Positions 8,143 through 17,061 of a stretch of 64,000 nt of DNA are shown here, piece by piece. The stretch is taken from NCBI GenBank assembly GCA_944372345.1, contig CALVYT010000038.1, forward strand, positions 1 to 64,000. Reading direction: 5' to 3'. The notes below the pieces were generated by a model. It made no database searches and was not told the origin of the DNA. It saw only the letters and a list, made by a program, of their open reading frames with translations. Within the stretch, counting starts at the first letter, position 1. Each line of letters starts with the position of its first letter. The DNA comes from an uncultured Clostridia bacterium (GTDB lineage Bacteria; Bacillota; Clostridia; Christensenellales; Pumilibacteraceae). The translations under genes and the position numbers were made by a program.

Positions 8143-9078
8143 ATGGAAAAGAACTCTGTCAAAAACTTTTTTCTGAATATACTTCGCGGAGTGCTGATGG
8201 GCATAGCTCTCATCATTCCGGGCTTTTCGGGCGGGACGGTCGCCGTCGTGCTCGGGGTGTATTACGGGCTGGTCAGCGCGGTGTCCGGGCTGTTCAGGCA
8301 TTTCGTGAAGAATTTTCTCTATCTTCTGCCTTTCGCGATAGGTATGGCGGCTGCGGTCGCGTCGCTGATATTCCCCATACAGGCGGCGTTTGAATACCTG
8401 CCTCTGCCCACGATATGCCTGTTCGTCGGGCTGATGCTCGGCGGGGTGCCGCCGATAGCGCGCGAAGCGGGCAAGCCGAATAAATTCGCGTATATCCTTT
8501 CGTTCGCGATAGCGTGCGCGGCTGCGGTCGCGCTGTGTTTCGTGCCGCGTCTGGAAGCGGTGTCGTCCGACGTCGCGCCCGACGTCGGGACGTATTTTGC
8601 CCTCGTCGGCGTGGGATTCGTCGGAGCGTGCGGATTCGTGGTTCCCGGAATATCCGGGTCGATGATACTGATGGTGCTCGGTTACTACGATTATGTGCTG
8701 GGCGCGGGCGCGGGACTGCTGTCGCTGAACGAGGTCGGCGATAACCTGCTCATACTCCTCGTGTTCGCGGTCGGCGTCATCGCCGGATTTTTCGCGCTCT
8801 CCTTTTTGATGAAGTTCCTGCTCACGCGGTTCAAGCGCGGCACATACTACGCGATACTCGGGTTCATAGCCGGCTCTGTGTTCACTCTGTTCTGGAACAG
8901 GGCGCACGACGAGGACGTCGGGATGTTCAATCCGGATATGTCCGTGCCGCTCCAGATCGTGTTCGCCGCGCTGCTGCTCGCGATCGGGTTTACCGCGGCG
9001 TATATGTTCTGCCGATATGCCGAGGGAAAGGACCGCGCCGTGGAAGTGAAAGAGTCCGCGGACGGAGATAAAAAATAG
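8143..9078 (+). CDS. DUF368 membrane protein, PopT-type undecaprenyl-phosphate translocase
   Basis: A 311-residue polytopic membrane protein of the DUF368 family. ILRGVLMGIALIIPGFSGGT (residues 13-32) and its second-half counterpart FVVPGISGSMILMVLGYYD form the inverted-repeat hallmark. DUF368 proteins (PopT) recycle the lipid carrier undecaprenyl phosphate across the membrane for wall synthesis. The ATG is preceded only weakly by CGGGAG. It has its own promoter and no partner gene, because plsC starts from another promoter. Confidence 0.87.
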   Translation: MEKNSVKNFFLNILRGVLMGIALIIPGFSGGTVAVVLGVYYGLVSAVSGLFRHFVKNFLYLLPFAIGMAAAVASLIFPIQAAFEYLPLPTICLFVGLMLGGVPPIAREAGKPNKFAYILSFAIACAAAVALCFVPRLEAVSSDVAPDVGTYFALVGVGFVGACGFVVPGISGSMILMVLGYYDYVLGAGAGLLSLNEVGDNLLILLVFAVGVIAGFFALSFLMKFLLTRFKRGTYYAILGFIAGSVFTLFWNRAHDEDVGMFNPDMSVPLQIVFAALLLAIGFTAAYMFCRYAEGKDRAVEVKESADGDKK

Positions 9079-9109
9079 ATATTGAACGCCGTAAATACGA
9101 CGTTTAATC

Positions 9110-9139
9110 TTGACTAACGCGTCCGTTTTGTGGTAAACT
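9110..9139 (+). promoter_or_regulatory. Promoter of plsC-plsX
   Basis: TTGACT (9110-9115), an 18-bp spacer and TAAACT (9134-9139). It places the transcript start near 9146, which favours the plsC start at 9205 over a TTG at 9160. Confidence 0.65.
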
Positions 9140-9204
9140 GATATTATCGTTATCTGCATTTGCGAAAAAAGGCGCTTTTTGCGGATAAAGGGCTTGGAAG
9201 CACA

Positions 9205-9927
9205 ATGGGAAAACCTTTCTATTATTTCAGTAAATTTCTCTACGGTCTCGGTCGTCCGTTTTATCCGACCAAGGTGATCGGCAGGGAGAATATAATAAAG
9301 GACGGGAAGTGCATTTACGCCTGCAACCATTTGTCCGCGATAGACATACCGCTGACGCAGGTGCATATCCCGGGATACAGAAGATATATAGGCAAGGTGG
9401 ATTTCACCGAAAAGAAGCTCTCGAAATTTCTGCTCGGGAAGTTCGGCGTGATATTCATCGACCGCGACAAGCCCGCGCTGTCCACTATGCGCGAGATATT
9501 CAAAGTGCTCGAGGACGGGCAGATAATGATATTCCCCGAGGGCACGCGCAACAAGAGCGACGACTGCACTATGCGGGAGATCAAAACGGGACTCGCGCTG
9601 TTTGCGGCGAAGAGCGGCGCGCCCGTCGTGCCCGTGCTGATATACCGCCGCCCGAAGATATTCCGCAAGAACTATATGTATATAGGCAGTCCGCTGGACG
9701 TCGTGGCAGTCAAAGGCCGTCTGCCGTCCGCGGCGGAAGCGGAGGCGATCACGGCGAGATACGCTTACGAATTTGCGCGGCTGCGCGTCATTCTCTGCGA
9801 CTGGGTGGAGAACAAACGCTGGAAAAAGAAGAACAGACTCAAAGAGGGAGAGGTGCCGCCGACCCTCGCGGCGTTCGACGCGGAGCATCCCGTCCCGCCC
9901 GTCGGCGAAGCGGCGGAACGATCATGA
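9205..9927 (+). CDS. plsC: 1-acyl-glycerol-3-phosphate acyltransferase (PlsC type)
   Basis: A 240-residue membrane-associated acyltransferase that adds the second acyl chain in phosphatidic acid synthesis. The catalytic HX4D motif is in CNHLSAIDIPL, and the glycerol-phosphate motif is IFPEGTRNKSDD. The start was set at ATG 9205, which has GGAAG upstream. A TTG at 9160 would add 15 residues but lies only ~14 nt from the likely transcript start. The C-terminal 35 residues are basic and unusual for the core enzyme. It overlaps plsX by 4 nt, so the two acylation steps are encoded together. Confidence 0.88.
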   Translation: MGKPFYYFSKFLYGLGRPFYPTKVIGRENIIKDGKCIYACNHLSAIDIPLTQVHIPGYRRYIGKVDFTEKKLSKFLLGKFGVIFIDRDKPALSTMREIFKVLEDGQIMIFPEGTRNKSDDCTMREIKTGLALFAAKSGAPVVPVLIYRRPKIFRKNYMYIGSPLDVVAVKGRLPSAAEAEAITARYAYEFARLRVILCDWVENKRWKKKNRLKEGEVPPTLAAFDAEHPVPPVGEAAERS

Positions 9928-10931
9928 TAAAGATCATAATAGACGTATTCAGCGGCGACGATCCGAAAGCCCTGATAAGGGGAACGGCTGCCGCCGTCAA
10001 CGTATATCCCGACGTGAAAGTCATCATGCCGGGCGATCCGACGTATCTCGAAAGGGAGCTGGCGCTCTGCGATTACGACGCGAAGCGGCTGGAAATACTG
10101 CCCGCGAGCGAGGTCATCGGCAACGACGAGTCGCCGACGACGGCGATCAGGCAGAAAAAGGATTCGTCGCTCGTCCGCGGCGCGACGCTGCTCCGCACCG
10201 ACCCTGAAGTGGGCGGTATGATAAGCGCGGGCAGCACTGGCGCGATACTCTGTTGCGGCATATTCGTCGTGGGCAGGCTGCGCGGCATAGACCGTCCCGC
10301 GCTCGCTCCCGTCCTCCCGACGGTGGACGGCGGGAATATGTGCCTTATCGACTGCGGCGCGAACGCCGACTGCCGCAGCGAATATCTCGCGCAGTTCGCT
10401 CTGCTCGGCACGGGACTTATGCGCAGTCTGTGCGGAGTGAAAGAACCGAGAGTGGCTCTCGTCAACGTCGGAGCGGAGGACCATAAAGGCAATATGCTGA
10501 CTGCGCAGACGGCGAAACTGCTCGCGGAGATGCCCGTCAATTTCGTGGGCAATATGGAGGCGAGGGAAGCGCTGTCGGGCAAATACGACGTGCTCGTGTG
10601 CGACGGTTTCGTCGGCAACGTGCTGCTCAAAAGCATAGAGGGCACGGCGGCTTACGCCGTATCCGAAATGGCGGAAACACTGCGCCGCAAACTGCCGGGC
10701 GAGGAGAACGCTCAGCTCATCGACGCCGCCGCGCGGGAAGTTATGCGCCGCTACGACTACAACTCCTACGGCGGGGCGTACCTGCTCGGCTGCCGTAAGC
10801 CGATAGAGAAGATCCACGGCGCGGCGAACGAACGGACGATACCTTACGCGGTGGGGCTGATGCGCTCGATGATACTTTCGGGAATGACGGATAAGATCTC
10901 CGAGCAGCTCGACGCTATGTCGCGCGCGTGA
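9924..10931 (+). CDS. plsX: Phosphate acyltransferase PlsX
   Basis: A 335-residue protein that makes acyl-phosphate from acyl-ACP, the first step of membrane phospholipid synthesis. IDVFSGDDPKALIRG replaces the common 'DAMGGD.P' opening. AGSTGAILCCGIFVVGRL, DCGANADC and VCDGFVGNVLLKSIEG are strong family segments. The ATG overlaps the plsC stop. In many Bacillota plsX sits with fatty-acid synthesis genes; here it is paired with plsC instead. Confidence 0.9.
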   Translation: MIKIIIDVFSGDDPKALIRGTAAAVNVYPDVKVIMPGDPTYLERELALCDYDAKRLEILPASEVIGNDESPTTAIRQKKDSSLVRGATLLRTDPEVGGMISAGSTGAILCCGIFVVGRLRGIDRPALAPVLPTVDGGNMCLIDCGANADCRSEYLAQFALLGTGLMRSLCGVKEPRVALVNVGAEDHKGNMLTAQTAKLLAEMPVNFVGNMEAREALSGKYDVLVCDGFVGNVLLKSIEGTAAYAVSEMAETLRRKLPGEENAQLIDAAAREVMRRYDYNSYGGAYLLGCRKPIEKIHGAANERTIPYAVGLMRSMILSGMTDKISEQLDAMSRA

Positions 10932-10963
10932 CGGAAAACGACAAGAAAACGACATAATAGTGT

Positions 10964-11016
10964 TTGAACTTTATCGAGATAGTGAGTATACTGAAATTCG
11001 TTAGTAAACTCACTAT
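10964..11016 (+). promoter_or_regulatory. MarR operon promoter with palindromic operator
   Basis: TTGAAC (10964-10969), a 17-bp spacer and TATACT (10987-10992). The inverted repeat ATAGTGAGTATACT (10979-10992) and AGTAAACTCACTAT (11003-11016) matches at 13 of 14 positions. The left arm covers the -10. This fits autorepression by the MarR protein encoded just downstream. Confidence 0.75.
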
Positions 11017-11108
11017 TTTTAATTGCCGTTTAACCTTGTCGGAATAGATTTTGTATGACGGCGGCGCGGAGGAATAGCCGCGCGCGGTTAGCGGCGGAGT
11101 CGGACATT

Positions 11109-11555
11109 ATGGAAAAACAGGTTTTATTCGAAGAAAGGCGGCTGCACAATCTGATATTCAGGAAAATGGGCTGCGTGCGCGAAGGCGAAGGCAAGGGCGA
11201 GAAGCGCAGCTTTCGTCTTGCGGGCATGATAGTGTCCTATCTGTGCGAGCACGCGGGCGAGCGTATCTGCCAGAAGGATCTCGAAGCGGAATTTTTCGTC
11301 AGGGGTTCGACGATGGCGGCGGCGCTCAACAGGCTGGAAAGCGAGGGGTTCATCTGCCGCCGCGCGGACGAGGCGGACAAACGTCTGAAAGTCGTCACGG
11401 CGACGCCCAAGGCGGAGGAGGCTTACGCGCGGCTGTCGTCGCACGTCAGGGCGATGGAGAAGTCGCTCGTCGTCGGGATAACTCCCGAGCAGCTGTCGGT
11501 GTATTTTGAGGTGGTAGACAAAATTTGCAATAATCTGGAGGCGGTAAATCAATGA
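11109..11555 (+). CDS. MarR-family transcriptional regulator
   Basis: A 148-residue winged-helix regulator. The recognition region is QKDLEAEFFVRGSTMAAALNRLESEGFI, with the wing at RRADEADKRLKVVTATPKAEE. ATG 11109 was chosen because GGAG lies about 9 nt upstream and the length is normal; an ATG at 11055 would add 18 residues without a good ribosome site. Its stop overlaps the first ABC exporter gene, and a palindrome overlaps its promoter. It probably senses an exported compound and represses this operon. Confidence 0.85.
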   Translation: MEKQVLFEERRLHNLIFRKMGCVREGEGKGEKRSFRLAGMIVSYLCEHAGERICQKDLEAEFFVRGSTMAAALNRLESEGFICRRADEADKRLKVVTATPKAEEAYARLSSHVRAMEKSLVVGITPEQLSVYFEVVDKICNNLEAVNQ

Positions 11556-13456
11556 TAGGCAAACTGGCGAAAAGCGTCAGGGAATATAAGCTCCCGAGCA
11601 TACTCTCCGTCGTGTTCGTCGCGCTCGAAGTGGTGCTCGAAGTCTTTATCCCTCTCGTCTGTTCGGACCTGATAAATTTCATCGAGGGAACGAAAACGGC
11701 GGGCGCGGAAGCGACTGTCGGAACGATCCATCATTTCACTCTGATAGGGATAGATACCGGAGTGCAGTTTGACGCGCTCGGCGGCGACAGTATAGGATAT
11801 ATATTCATATACGCGGGCATGCTGCTCGTAATGGCGGGACTGTCGCTGACGTTCGGTATGCTTTCGGGCATGGTCTGCGCGAAGGCTTCGGCGGGCTTTG
11901 CGAAGAACCTGCGCAAGGATCTTTATTATAAGATACAGGATTTCTCGTTCGAGAATATCGATTCGTTCTCCACATCCTCTCTCGTGACCCGTCTGACGAC
12001 GGACGTCACCAACGTGCAGAACGCGTATATGATGATAATCAGGATAGCCGTGCGCAGCCCGCTGATGTTCGTCGCGGCGCTCATCATGGCGTTTACGAAG
12101 AACTGGTTCATCGCGCTGATATTCCTCGCCGCGGCGCTGCTCCTCGTCGGAGCCATGGCGCTCATTCCCAAAAAGGCGATGCCGATATTCGACCGCGTGT
12201 TCAAGAAGTACGACAATATGAACCTGCGCATACAGGAGAACGTCCACGCGGCGCGCGCCGTCAAGGCGTTCGTGCGCGAGGACTACGAGATAAAGAAGTT
12301 CGACGACGCGGCGACGGACGTGCGCAAGGATTTCACGAAAGCGGAAACTCTGCTCGCGCTCAGCAACCCGATAGTCTATTTCATAATGTTCGTGCTCATC
12401 CTCACGACGTGCACGCTCTGCACCGTGTTCATAGTCAGGGGCAATACGGAGCCTGAGTTTCACCCGATAGGCGGCGACCTCAACCTCGGCGACCTGTCCG
12501 CGCTCGTGCAGTACGCGATAATGATCCTTATGAGTATGATAATGCTCATAATGGTATTCGTGATGATCGTCATGGCGGCGGAGTCCGCGCGGCGCATAGT
12601 CACGGTGCTCGGAACGGAAAGCACGCTGCGCTCTCCCGAAAACGGAGTCACCGAAGTGGCGGACGGCTCGATAGAGTTCGACAACGTCGATTTCTCGTAT
12701 GCGGGCGACGACGACAAGTGCGCGCTCAAAGGCGTGGATCTGAAAATTAAGTCGGGAGAAACGATAGGCATACTCGGCGGCACGGGTTCGAGCAAGACCA
12801 CTCTCGTCCAGCTCATACCGCGCCTTTACGACGCTACGGTCGGCACCGTCAAGGTGGGCGGCGTGGACGTGCGCGACTACGACCTCGAATCGCTGCGCAG
12901 GAACGTCGCGATGGTGTTGCAGAAGAACGTGCTGTTCTCGGGAACGATAAAGGAGAACATACGCTGGGGCAAGCAGGACGCAACGGACGAGGAGATCGTC
13001 GCGGCGTGCAAGCTCGCGCAGGCTGACGAATTTATTTCGCAGATGCCCGACGGCTACGACACCTATATCGAGCAGGGCGGCACCAACGTCTCGGGCGGTC
13101 AGCGCCAGAGACTGTGTATAGCGCGCGCTCTCATAGCCAGCCCCAAGATAATCATATTCGACGACTCGACGAGCGCGGTCGACACCAAGACGGACGCGCT
13201 GATACGCAAAGCCATGGCGGAAACTCTGCCCGACGCGACGAAGATAGTCATCGCGCAGCGCGTATCCAGCTTCGAGGACGCGGACAGGATACTCGTTATG
13301 GACGGCGGTAAGATAGTCGCGGCGGGAACGCACGACGAACTTATGGAGAGCTGCTCCATATACAGGGAAGCGTATACGATACAGAACAAGAAGTCGGACG
13401 AGGACTTCGACGACATAGACGAGCCGACTAAACAGACCGGCGGGAGGGACGAATAA
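11552..13456 (+). CDS. ABC exporter half, degenerate-site subunit
   Basis: A 634-residue fused permease-ATPase. Six transmembrane segments lie within residues 1-340 and the ATPase follows. The Walker A is GGTGSSKTT, with serine for the usual glycine. The signature is SGGQRQR. Walker B ends in FDDSTSA, with aspartate where the catalytic glutamate should be. That pattern marks the impaired half of a heterodimeric exporter of the BmrCD/LmrCD kind. It overlaps the MarR stop and meets the partner gene by 1 nt. The substrate is unknown; drugs or peptides are typical. Confidence 0.9.
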   Translation: MIGKLAKSVREYKLPSILSVVFVALEVVLEVFIPLVCSDLINFIEGTKTAGAEATVGTIHHFTLIGIDTGVQFDALGGDSIGYIFIYAGMLLVMAGLSLTFGMLSGMVCAKASAGFAKNLRKDLYYKIQDFSFENIDSFSTSSLVTRLTTDVTNVQNAYMMIIRIAVRSPLMFVAALIMAFTKNWFIALIFLAAALLLVGAMALIPKKAMPIFDRVFKKYDNMNLRIQENVHAARAVKAFVREDYEIKKFDDAATDVRKDFTKAETLLALSNPIVYFIMFVLILTTCTLCTVFIVRGNTEPEFHPIGGDLNLGDLSALVQYAIMILMSMIMLIMVFVMIVMAAESARRIVTVLGTESTLRSPENGVTEVADGSIEFDNVDFSYAGDDDKCALKGVDLKIKSGETIGILGGTGSSKTTLVQLIPRLYDATVGTVKVGGVDVRDYDLESLRRNVAMVLQKNVLFSGTIKENIRWGKQDATDEEIVAACKLAQADEFISQMPDGYDTYIEQGGTNVSGGQRQRLCIARALIASPKIIIFDDSTSAVDTKTDALIRKAMAETLPDATKIVIAQRVSSFEDADRILVMDGGKIVAAGTHDELMESCSIYREAYTIQNKKSDEDFDDIDEPTKQTGGRDE

Positions 13457-15486
13457 TGCCTTCTTTCAATAACAAGCAGACGGGCGTTGTGCCCGACGGG
13501 TTCGATCCTGCGGGGATAAACGACCACAAGGAGCTCAAAAGACTGCTGCGCGAGCATAAGAAGCAGCATAAGTCGGAGCCTAAGACCAAGGTGTTCCGCC
13601 GCATACTCGGCTATATCTTCAAATACTACAAGGCGAGATTTATCCTCGTGATATGCTCGATAATCATCGGCTCGGTCGGTACGGCGATGATACCCGTCAT
13701 ACTGATGATGCTGACGAACACCTATATCGAGCCTGCGGTCGGAGGGTCCACTCTCGGCGGCGCGGGAACGGGCGTGATGTCGCTGTGGACGTTCCTCGTG
13801 CTTGCCGCGGCGCTGTATATGGTCGCGGTCGCGTTCTCGACGACGTATAACGTGCTGATGGCGCGGATAGGTCAGGGCGTGCTCTACCGGATCCGCCGCG
13901 ATATGTTCGTAAAAATGCAGTCGCTGCCGATCAGTTATTTCGACAGACACCTGTCCGGCGACATAATGAGCGTATACACCAACGACGTCGACGCGCTCCG
14001 CCAGTTCATCTGCCAGACGCTGCCGCAGCTGATAATCTCCGCGGTGACGCTGACGGCTCTGCTCGTCATAATGCTCGTATACAGCTTATGGTTGCTGCTG
14101 ATAGTGCTCGGCGTGGTCGGGATAATGATACTCGTCGTGACCAAGGTGGGCGGCGCGTCCTCGCGCTATTTCATCCTTCAGCAGACGGCTCTCGGCAACG
14201 TGGACGGTTATATAGAAGAATCTATGCACGGGCAGAAGGTCATCAAGGTGTTCTGCCACGAAGAAGAGGCAAAAAAGGACTTTGACGCGAAGAACGAAAC
14301 GCTCTGCCGTCACGCCACGGCGGCTAACAAGTATGCGAACATACTTATGCCCGTGCTGCAAAATATCGGCAATATACTCTATGTAGTCATAGCCATAGTC
14401 GGTTCGCTGATGATAGTGCTCGGCGGAAGCAACGTAGGGTTAGGTTATGCCATTCCGGGATTCGATATGGGACTTATAGCCGTGGTCGTCGGTTTCCTGT
14501 CCATAGCCAAGTCGTTCACGCAGCAGATAGGCGCGATCTCGCAGCAGATCAATTTCGTCGCCATGGCGAAAGCGGGCGGCAACCGCATATTCGCTATAAT
14601 GGACGAAGCGCCCGAGGAGGATAACGGATACGTCGAACTCGTCTGGGCGAAGCGCACTGCGGACGGCGGCGTGGAGCCCAGCGACGTCTACACGGGACTT
14701 TGGGCGTGGAAGCATCCGCATAAGGCGGAAGGCACGGTGACGTACGCGGAGCTTAAAGGCGACATCGAAATGCACGACGTGGATTTCGCTTACGTCCCGG
14801 GAAAAACGGTGCTCCACGATATAACGCTGTACGCAAAACCCGGTCAGAAAGTGGCGTTCGTCGGCGCGACGGGCGCGGGCAAGACGACGATAACCAATCT
14901 TATAAACCGTTTCTACGACATAGAGGACGGTAAGATCCGTTACGACGGTATCAATATCAACAAGATAAAGAAGCCGGATCTCCGCCGCTCGCTCGGCATA
15001 GTGTTGCAGGACACCAACCTGTTCACGGGCACGATAAAGGACAATATCCGCTACGGCAAGCTGGACGCGACGGACGAAGAGGTGATAGAGGCGGCGAAGC
15101 TCGCGAACGCGCACGACTTCATCATGCGTCTGCCCGACGGTTACGACACCATGCTCGAATCGGACGGCGTGAACCTGTCGCAGGGTCAGCGTCAGCTGCT
15201 GTCCATAGCGCGCACGGCGTGCGAAAACGCGCCCGTCATAATCCTCGACGAGGCGACGAGCTCGATAGATACCCGCACCGAGCGGCTCGTGCAGAACGGT
15301 ATGGATAAACTGATGGCGGGACGCACGGTGTTCGTCATCGCGCACAGGCTGTCCACCGTCCGCAATTCGGACGTCATAATGGTCCTCGACCACGGACGCA
15401 TCATAGAGCGCGGCACCCACGAACAGCTGCTCGAACAGCAGGGAACGTATTACAGGTTGTATACGGGAGCGTTCGAACTCGAATAA
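13456..15486 (+). CDS. ABC exporter half, catalytic subunit
   Basis: A 676-residue partner of the preceding gene. A ~50-residue basic N-terminal extension precedes six transmembrane segments. The ATPase has canonical Walker A GATGAGKTT and Walker B ILDEATSS with the glutamate, but its signature reads LSQGQRQ instead of LSGGQ. Paired with the other half this leaves one competent and one degenerate ATP site, as known for heterodimeric exporters. A linker at about 395-430 before the ATPase is longer than usual. A strong terminator follows. Confidence 0.9.
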   Translation: MPSFNNKQTGVVPDGFDPAGINDHKELKRLLREHKKQHKSEPKTKVFRRILGYIFKYYKARFILVICSIIIGSVGTAMIPVILMMLTNTYIEPAVGGSTLGGAGTGVMSLWTFLVLAAALYMVAVAFSTTYNVLMARIGQGVLYRIRRDMFVKMQSLPISYFDRHLSGDIMSVYTNDVDALRQFICQTLPQLIISAVTLTALLVIMLVYSLWLLLIVLGVVGIMILVVTKVGGASSRYFILQQTALGNVDGYIEESMHGQKVIKVFCHEEEAKKDFDAKNETLCRHATAANKYANILMPVLQNIGNILYVVIAIVGSLMIVLGGSNVGLGYAIPGFDMGLIAVVVGFLSIAKSFTQQIGAISQQINFVAMAKAGGNRIFAIMDEAPEEDNGYVELVWAKRTADGGVEPSDVYTGLWAWKHPHKAEGTVTYAELKGDIEMHDVDFAYVPGKTVLHDITLYAKPGQKVAFVGATGAGKTTITNLINRFYDIEDGKIRYDGININKIKKPDLRRSLGIVLQDTNLFTGTIKDNIRYGKLDATDEEVIEAAKLANAHDFIMRLPDGYDTMLESDGVNLSQGQRQLLSIARTACENAPVIILDEATSSIDTRTERLVQNGMDKLMAGRTVFVIAHRLSTVRNSDVIMVLDHGRIIERGTHEQLLEQQGTYYRLYTGAFELE

Positions 15487-15497
15487 ACCGCGATATG

Positions 15498-15544
15498 CGC
15501 GTTAAAAGGGGCTTGCTTCGGCAAGTCCCTTTTAACGCGTTTTT
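15498..15544. terminator. Bidirectional terminator between the ABC operon and an antisense small gene
   Basis: A 13-bp arm pair (15498-15510 with 15527-15539), extended inwards by CTTGC/GCAAG around TTCG, with TTTTT on the plus side. On the minus strand it follows the small gene at 15561-15665. Confidence 0.9.
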
Positions 15545-15560
15545 CGCCTTACGGCGTTTT

Positions 15561-15665
15561 TCAGAGGTCGTCTGCGTCCTGTTCGGGCGCGCCCCATTCC
15601 GAATTGCCTGTATACGAGCCGCCTGGGTCGTTCTTCGCCGTGCGGCTGCCGTGCTTTTTCTTCAT
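15561..15665 (-). CDS. 34-residue conserved-looking small protein
   Basis: An antisense 35-codon frame starting MKKKHGSRTAKNDPGGSYTG and ending APEQDADDL. The NDP.GSYTG core with a QDADDL end matches a pattern I recall from very short hypothetical proteins in Clostridia. It ends against a bidirectional terminator and is divergent from yqfC, so it has a proper gene setting. The ribosome site is weak (acgga before ATG). A possible -10 (TATTATA-like) lies within the shared upstream region. No function is known to me. Confidence 0.65.
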   Translation of the reverse strand: MKKKHGSRTAKNDPGGSYTGNSEWGAPEQDADDL

Positions 15666-15745
15666 ATCCGTTGTATGCGCATCTTTCGCGCGTCTTATAC
15701 GCCGCCGTATAATAAAATCCGCGCCGCCGGCATAAATTGATAACG

Positions 15746-16000
15746 ATGAGTTTTTTCGACGACATCAGGCGGAGCGTGGCGACGGGCGTCAGGTACGGCT
15801 ACTCTATCGTGCTGTTCGGCGGCGGATCCGCATATATCTCGGGGATAACCCGCGTGCTCGGGATAGACCCGCGCCGTATGGAGTTCGCGTCCGAAAGGCG
15901 GGTGATCGCTGTGGAGGGCGAGGAACTTAAAATGGAAAGCCTCGAAGGCGGCTGCGCGATCGTCCGCGGGCGGATAATGCGGGCGGGGGAAGAATGGTAA
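15746..16000 (+). CDS. yqfC: Sporulation protein YqfC
   Basis: An 84-residue protein of the YabP/YqfC family, which is expressed during sporulation. VLFGGGSAYISGITRVLGID (about 22-41) is the family core. ATG 15746 was chosen; a TTG three codons earlier is also possible, and no clear ribosome site is visible for either. It heads the operon and overlaps yqfD. Its presence supports a spore-forming host. Confidence 0.83.
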   Translation: MSFFDDIRRSVATGVRYGYSIVLFGGGSAYISGITRVLGIDPRRMEFASERRVIAVEGEELKMESLEGGCAIVRGRIMRAGEEW

Positions 16001-17061
16001 CGCTGCATATCGACCGCCCCGCCGCGAACGTGCTTTCTGCTTTGCGCGAAGTTGGGATATGCGGAGCGGAAGAAACAGACGGGTGCACGAAAGTGTGCAT
16101 AAAGCAAAAAGAATTGCAAAAAGCTATTGCAATTTGCGGCGAAAGGTGTTATAATTATAAAATTACCGATATAAGCTCGCGTTCGGCGGCGCGGCGATTG
16201 CTCGCAAAACTGCCGCTCGCGCTCTCCGTCGTTGCGCTTGCCGCGATGATGTTCGCGTCCAACGCGTTCGTGTGGAAAGTGGAGATCACGGGGCTGGACG
16301 GTTCCGCTCGGCTGCTTGCGGAGCGGGTGCTGGCGGAGGAGGGAGCACGCGCGGGCGCAGTCAAGTCGTCGATAGACCTGCGGGAAACCGAACGCGCGCT
16401 GACGGCTCTCGGCTGCATATCCGCCGCGAGCGTGACGGTGCGCGGCAACACGCTGTCCGCAGACTGCCTTGCGTCGGACGGCGGAGCGGCTATCCGTCCG
16501 GGCGGCGAAAACCTCATAAGCAGGTACGACTGCGTCGTGACGCGCGTAGTCGCGGAGAGCGGGACTCCCGTCGTTTCCGCGGGCGACGTCGTGGCAAAAG
16601 GGGACGTGCTCATCGAGGGGCGGGAATACCGCACGGCGGACGGTACGGACGCGGGCGCGGTGGCGGCTCGCGGCAGGGCTTACGGCAGGGTGACGTTCGC
16701 GTATCCCTGTCCGCTCGGCGGCGGCGGACTGCGCCGCACGGGCGAAAGCATGACGACGACGGGCGTCGGACTGGCAGGCGCGGAGCTTGCGGGAGCGGAC
16801 TGCCCGTATGAGTTCTATGAAAGCGAAACGGAGCGGAAGCGGCTGTATCCTCTGCCCGTCGAGATCGTGCAGACGACGTACTACGAGCTTGAGGAGGAGA
16901 GTTTCGACGGCGAAGCGGAGCGTTTCGCGGAAGAAAAAGAAGAGGAACTGCGCGCGCTTTACGGCGCCGGATTTGAAAGAAGGGCGTCCGTTACTGAAAG
17001 CGGCGGCGCGAAAACGGTGACGATATACTTTACGGCGGAGATCTGCATAGGAGAAGTATGA
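15994..17061 (+). CDS. yqfD: Sporulation protein YqfD
   Basis: A 355-residue membrane protein required for normal sporulation in relatives. A soluble N-terminal domain of ~65 residues is followed by one membrane helix (LPLALSVVALAAMMFASNAFV, about 71-91) and a large outer domain. DVVAKGDVLIEGRE is a recognisable family segment. The ATG lies inside the last codons of yqfC, and its own stop overlaps phoH. Mid-protein similarity to the family is clear even though the sequence is divergent. Confidence 0.82.
   Translation: MVTLHIDRPAANVLSALREVGICGAEETDGCTKVCIKQKELQKAIAICGERCYNYKITDISSRSAARRLLAKLPLALSVVALAAMMFASNAFVWKVEITGLDGSARLLAERVLAEEGARAGAVKSSIDLRETERALTALGCISAASVTVRGNTLSADCLASDGGAAIRPGGENLISRYDCVVTRVVAESGTPVVSAGDVVAKGDVLIEGREYRTADGTDAGAVAARGRAYGRVTFAYPCPLGGGGLRRTGESMTTTGVGLAGAELAGADCPYEFYESETERKRLYPLPVEIVQTTYYELEEESFDGEAERFAEEKEEELRALYGAGFERRASVTESGGAKTVTIYFTAEICIGEV

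Noticed and set aside
8056-9888. 610-residue open frame antisense to the DUF368 and plsC genes
   Set aside because: Crosses two promoters and two well-supported sense genes.
11552-13456. Broken ABC gene because of the altered Walker motifs
   Set aside because: The changes are the regular pattern of the degenerate half of heterodimeric exporters, not damage.
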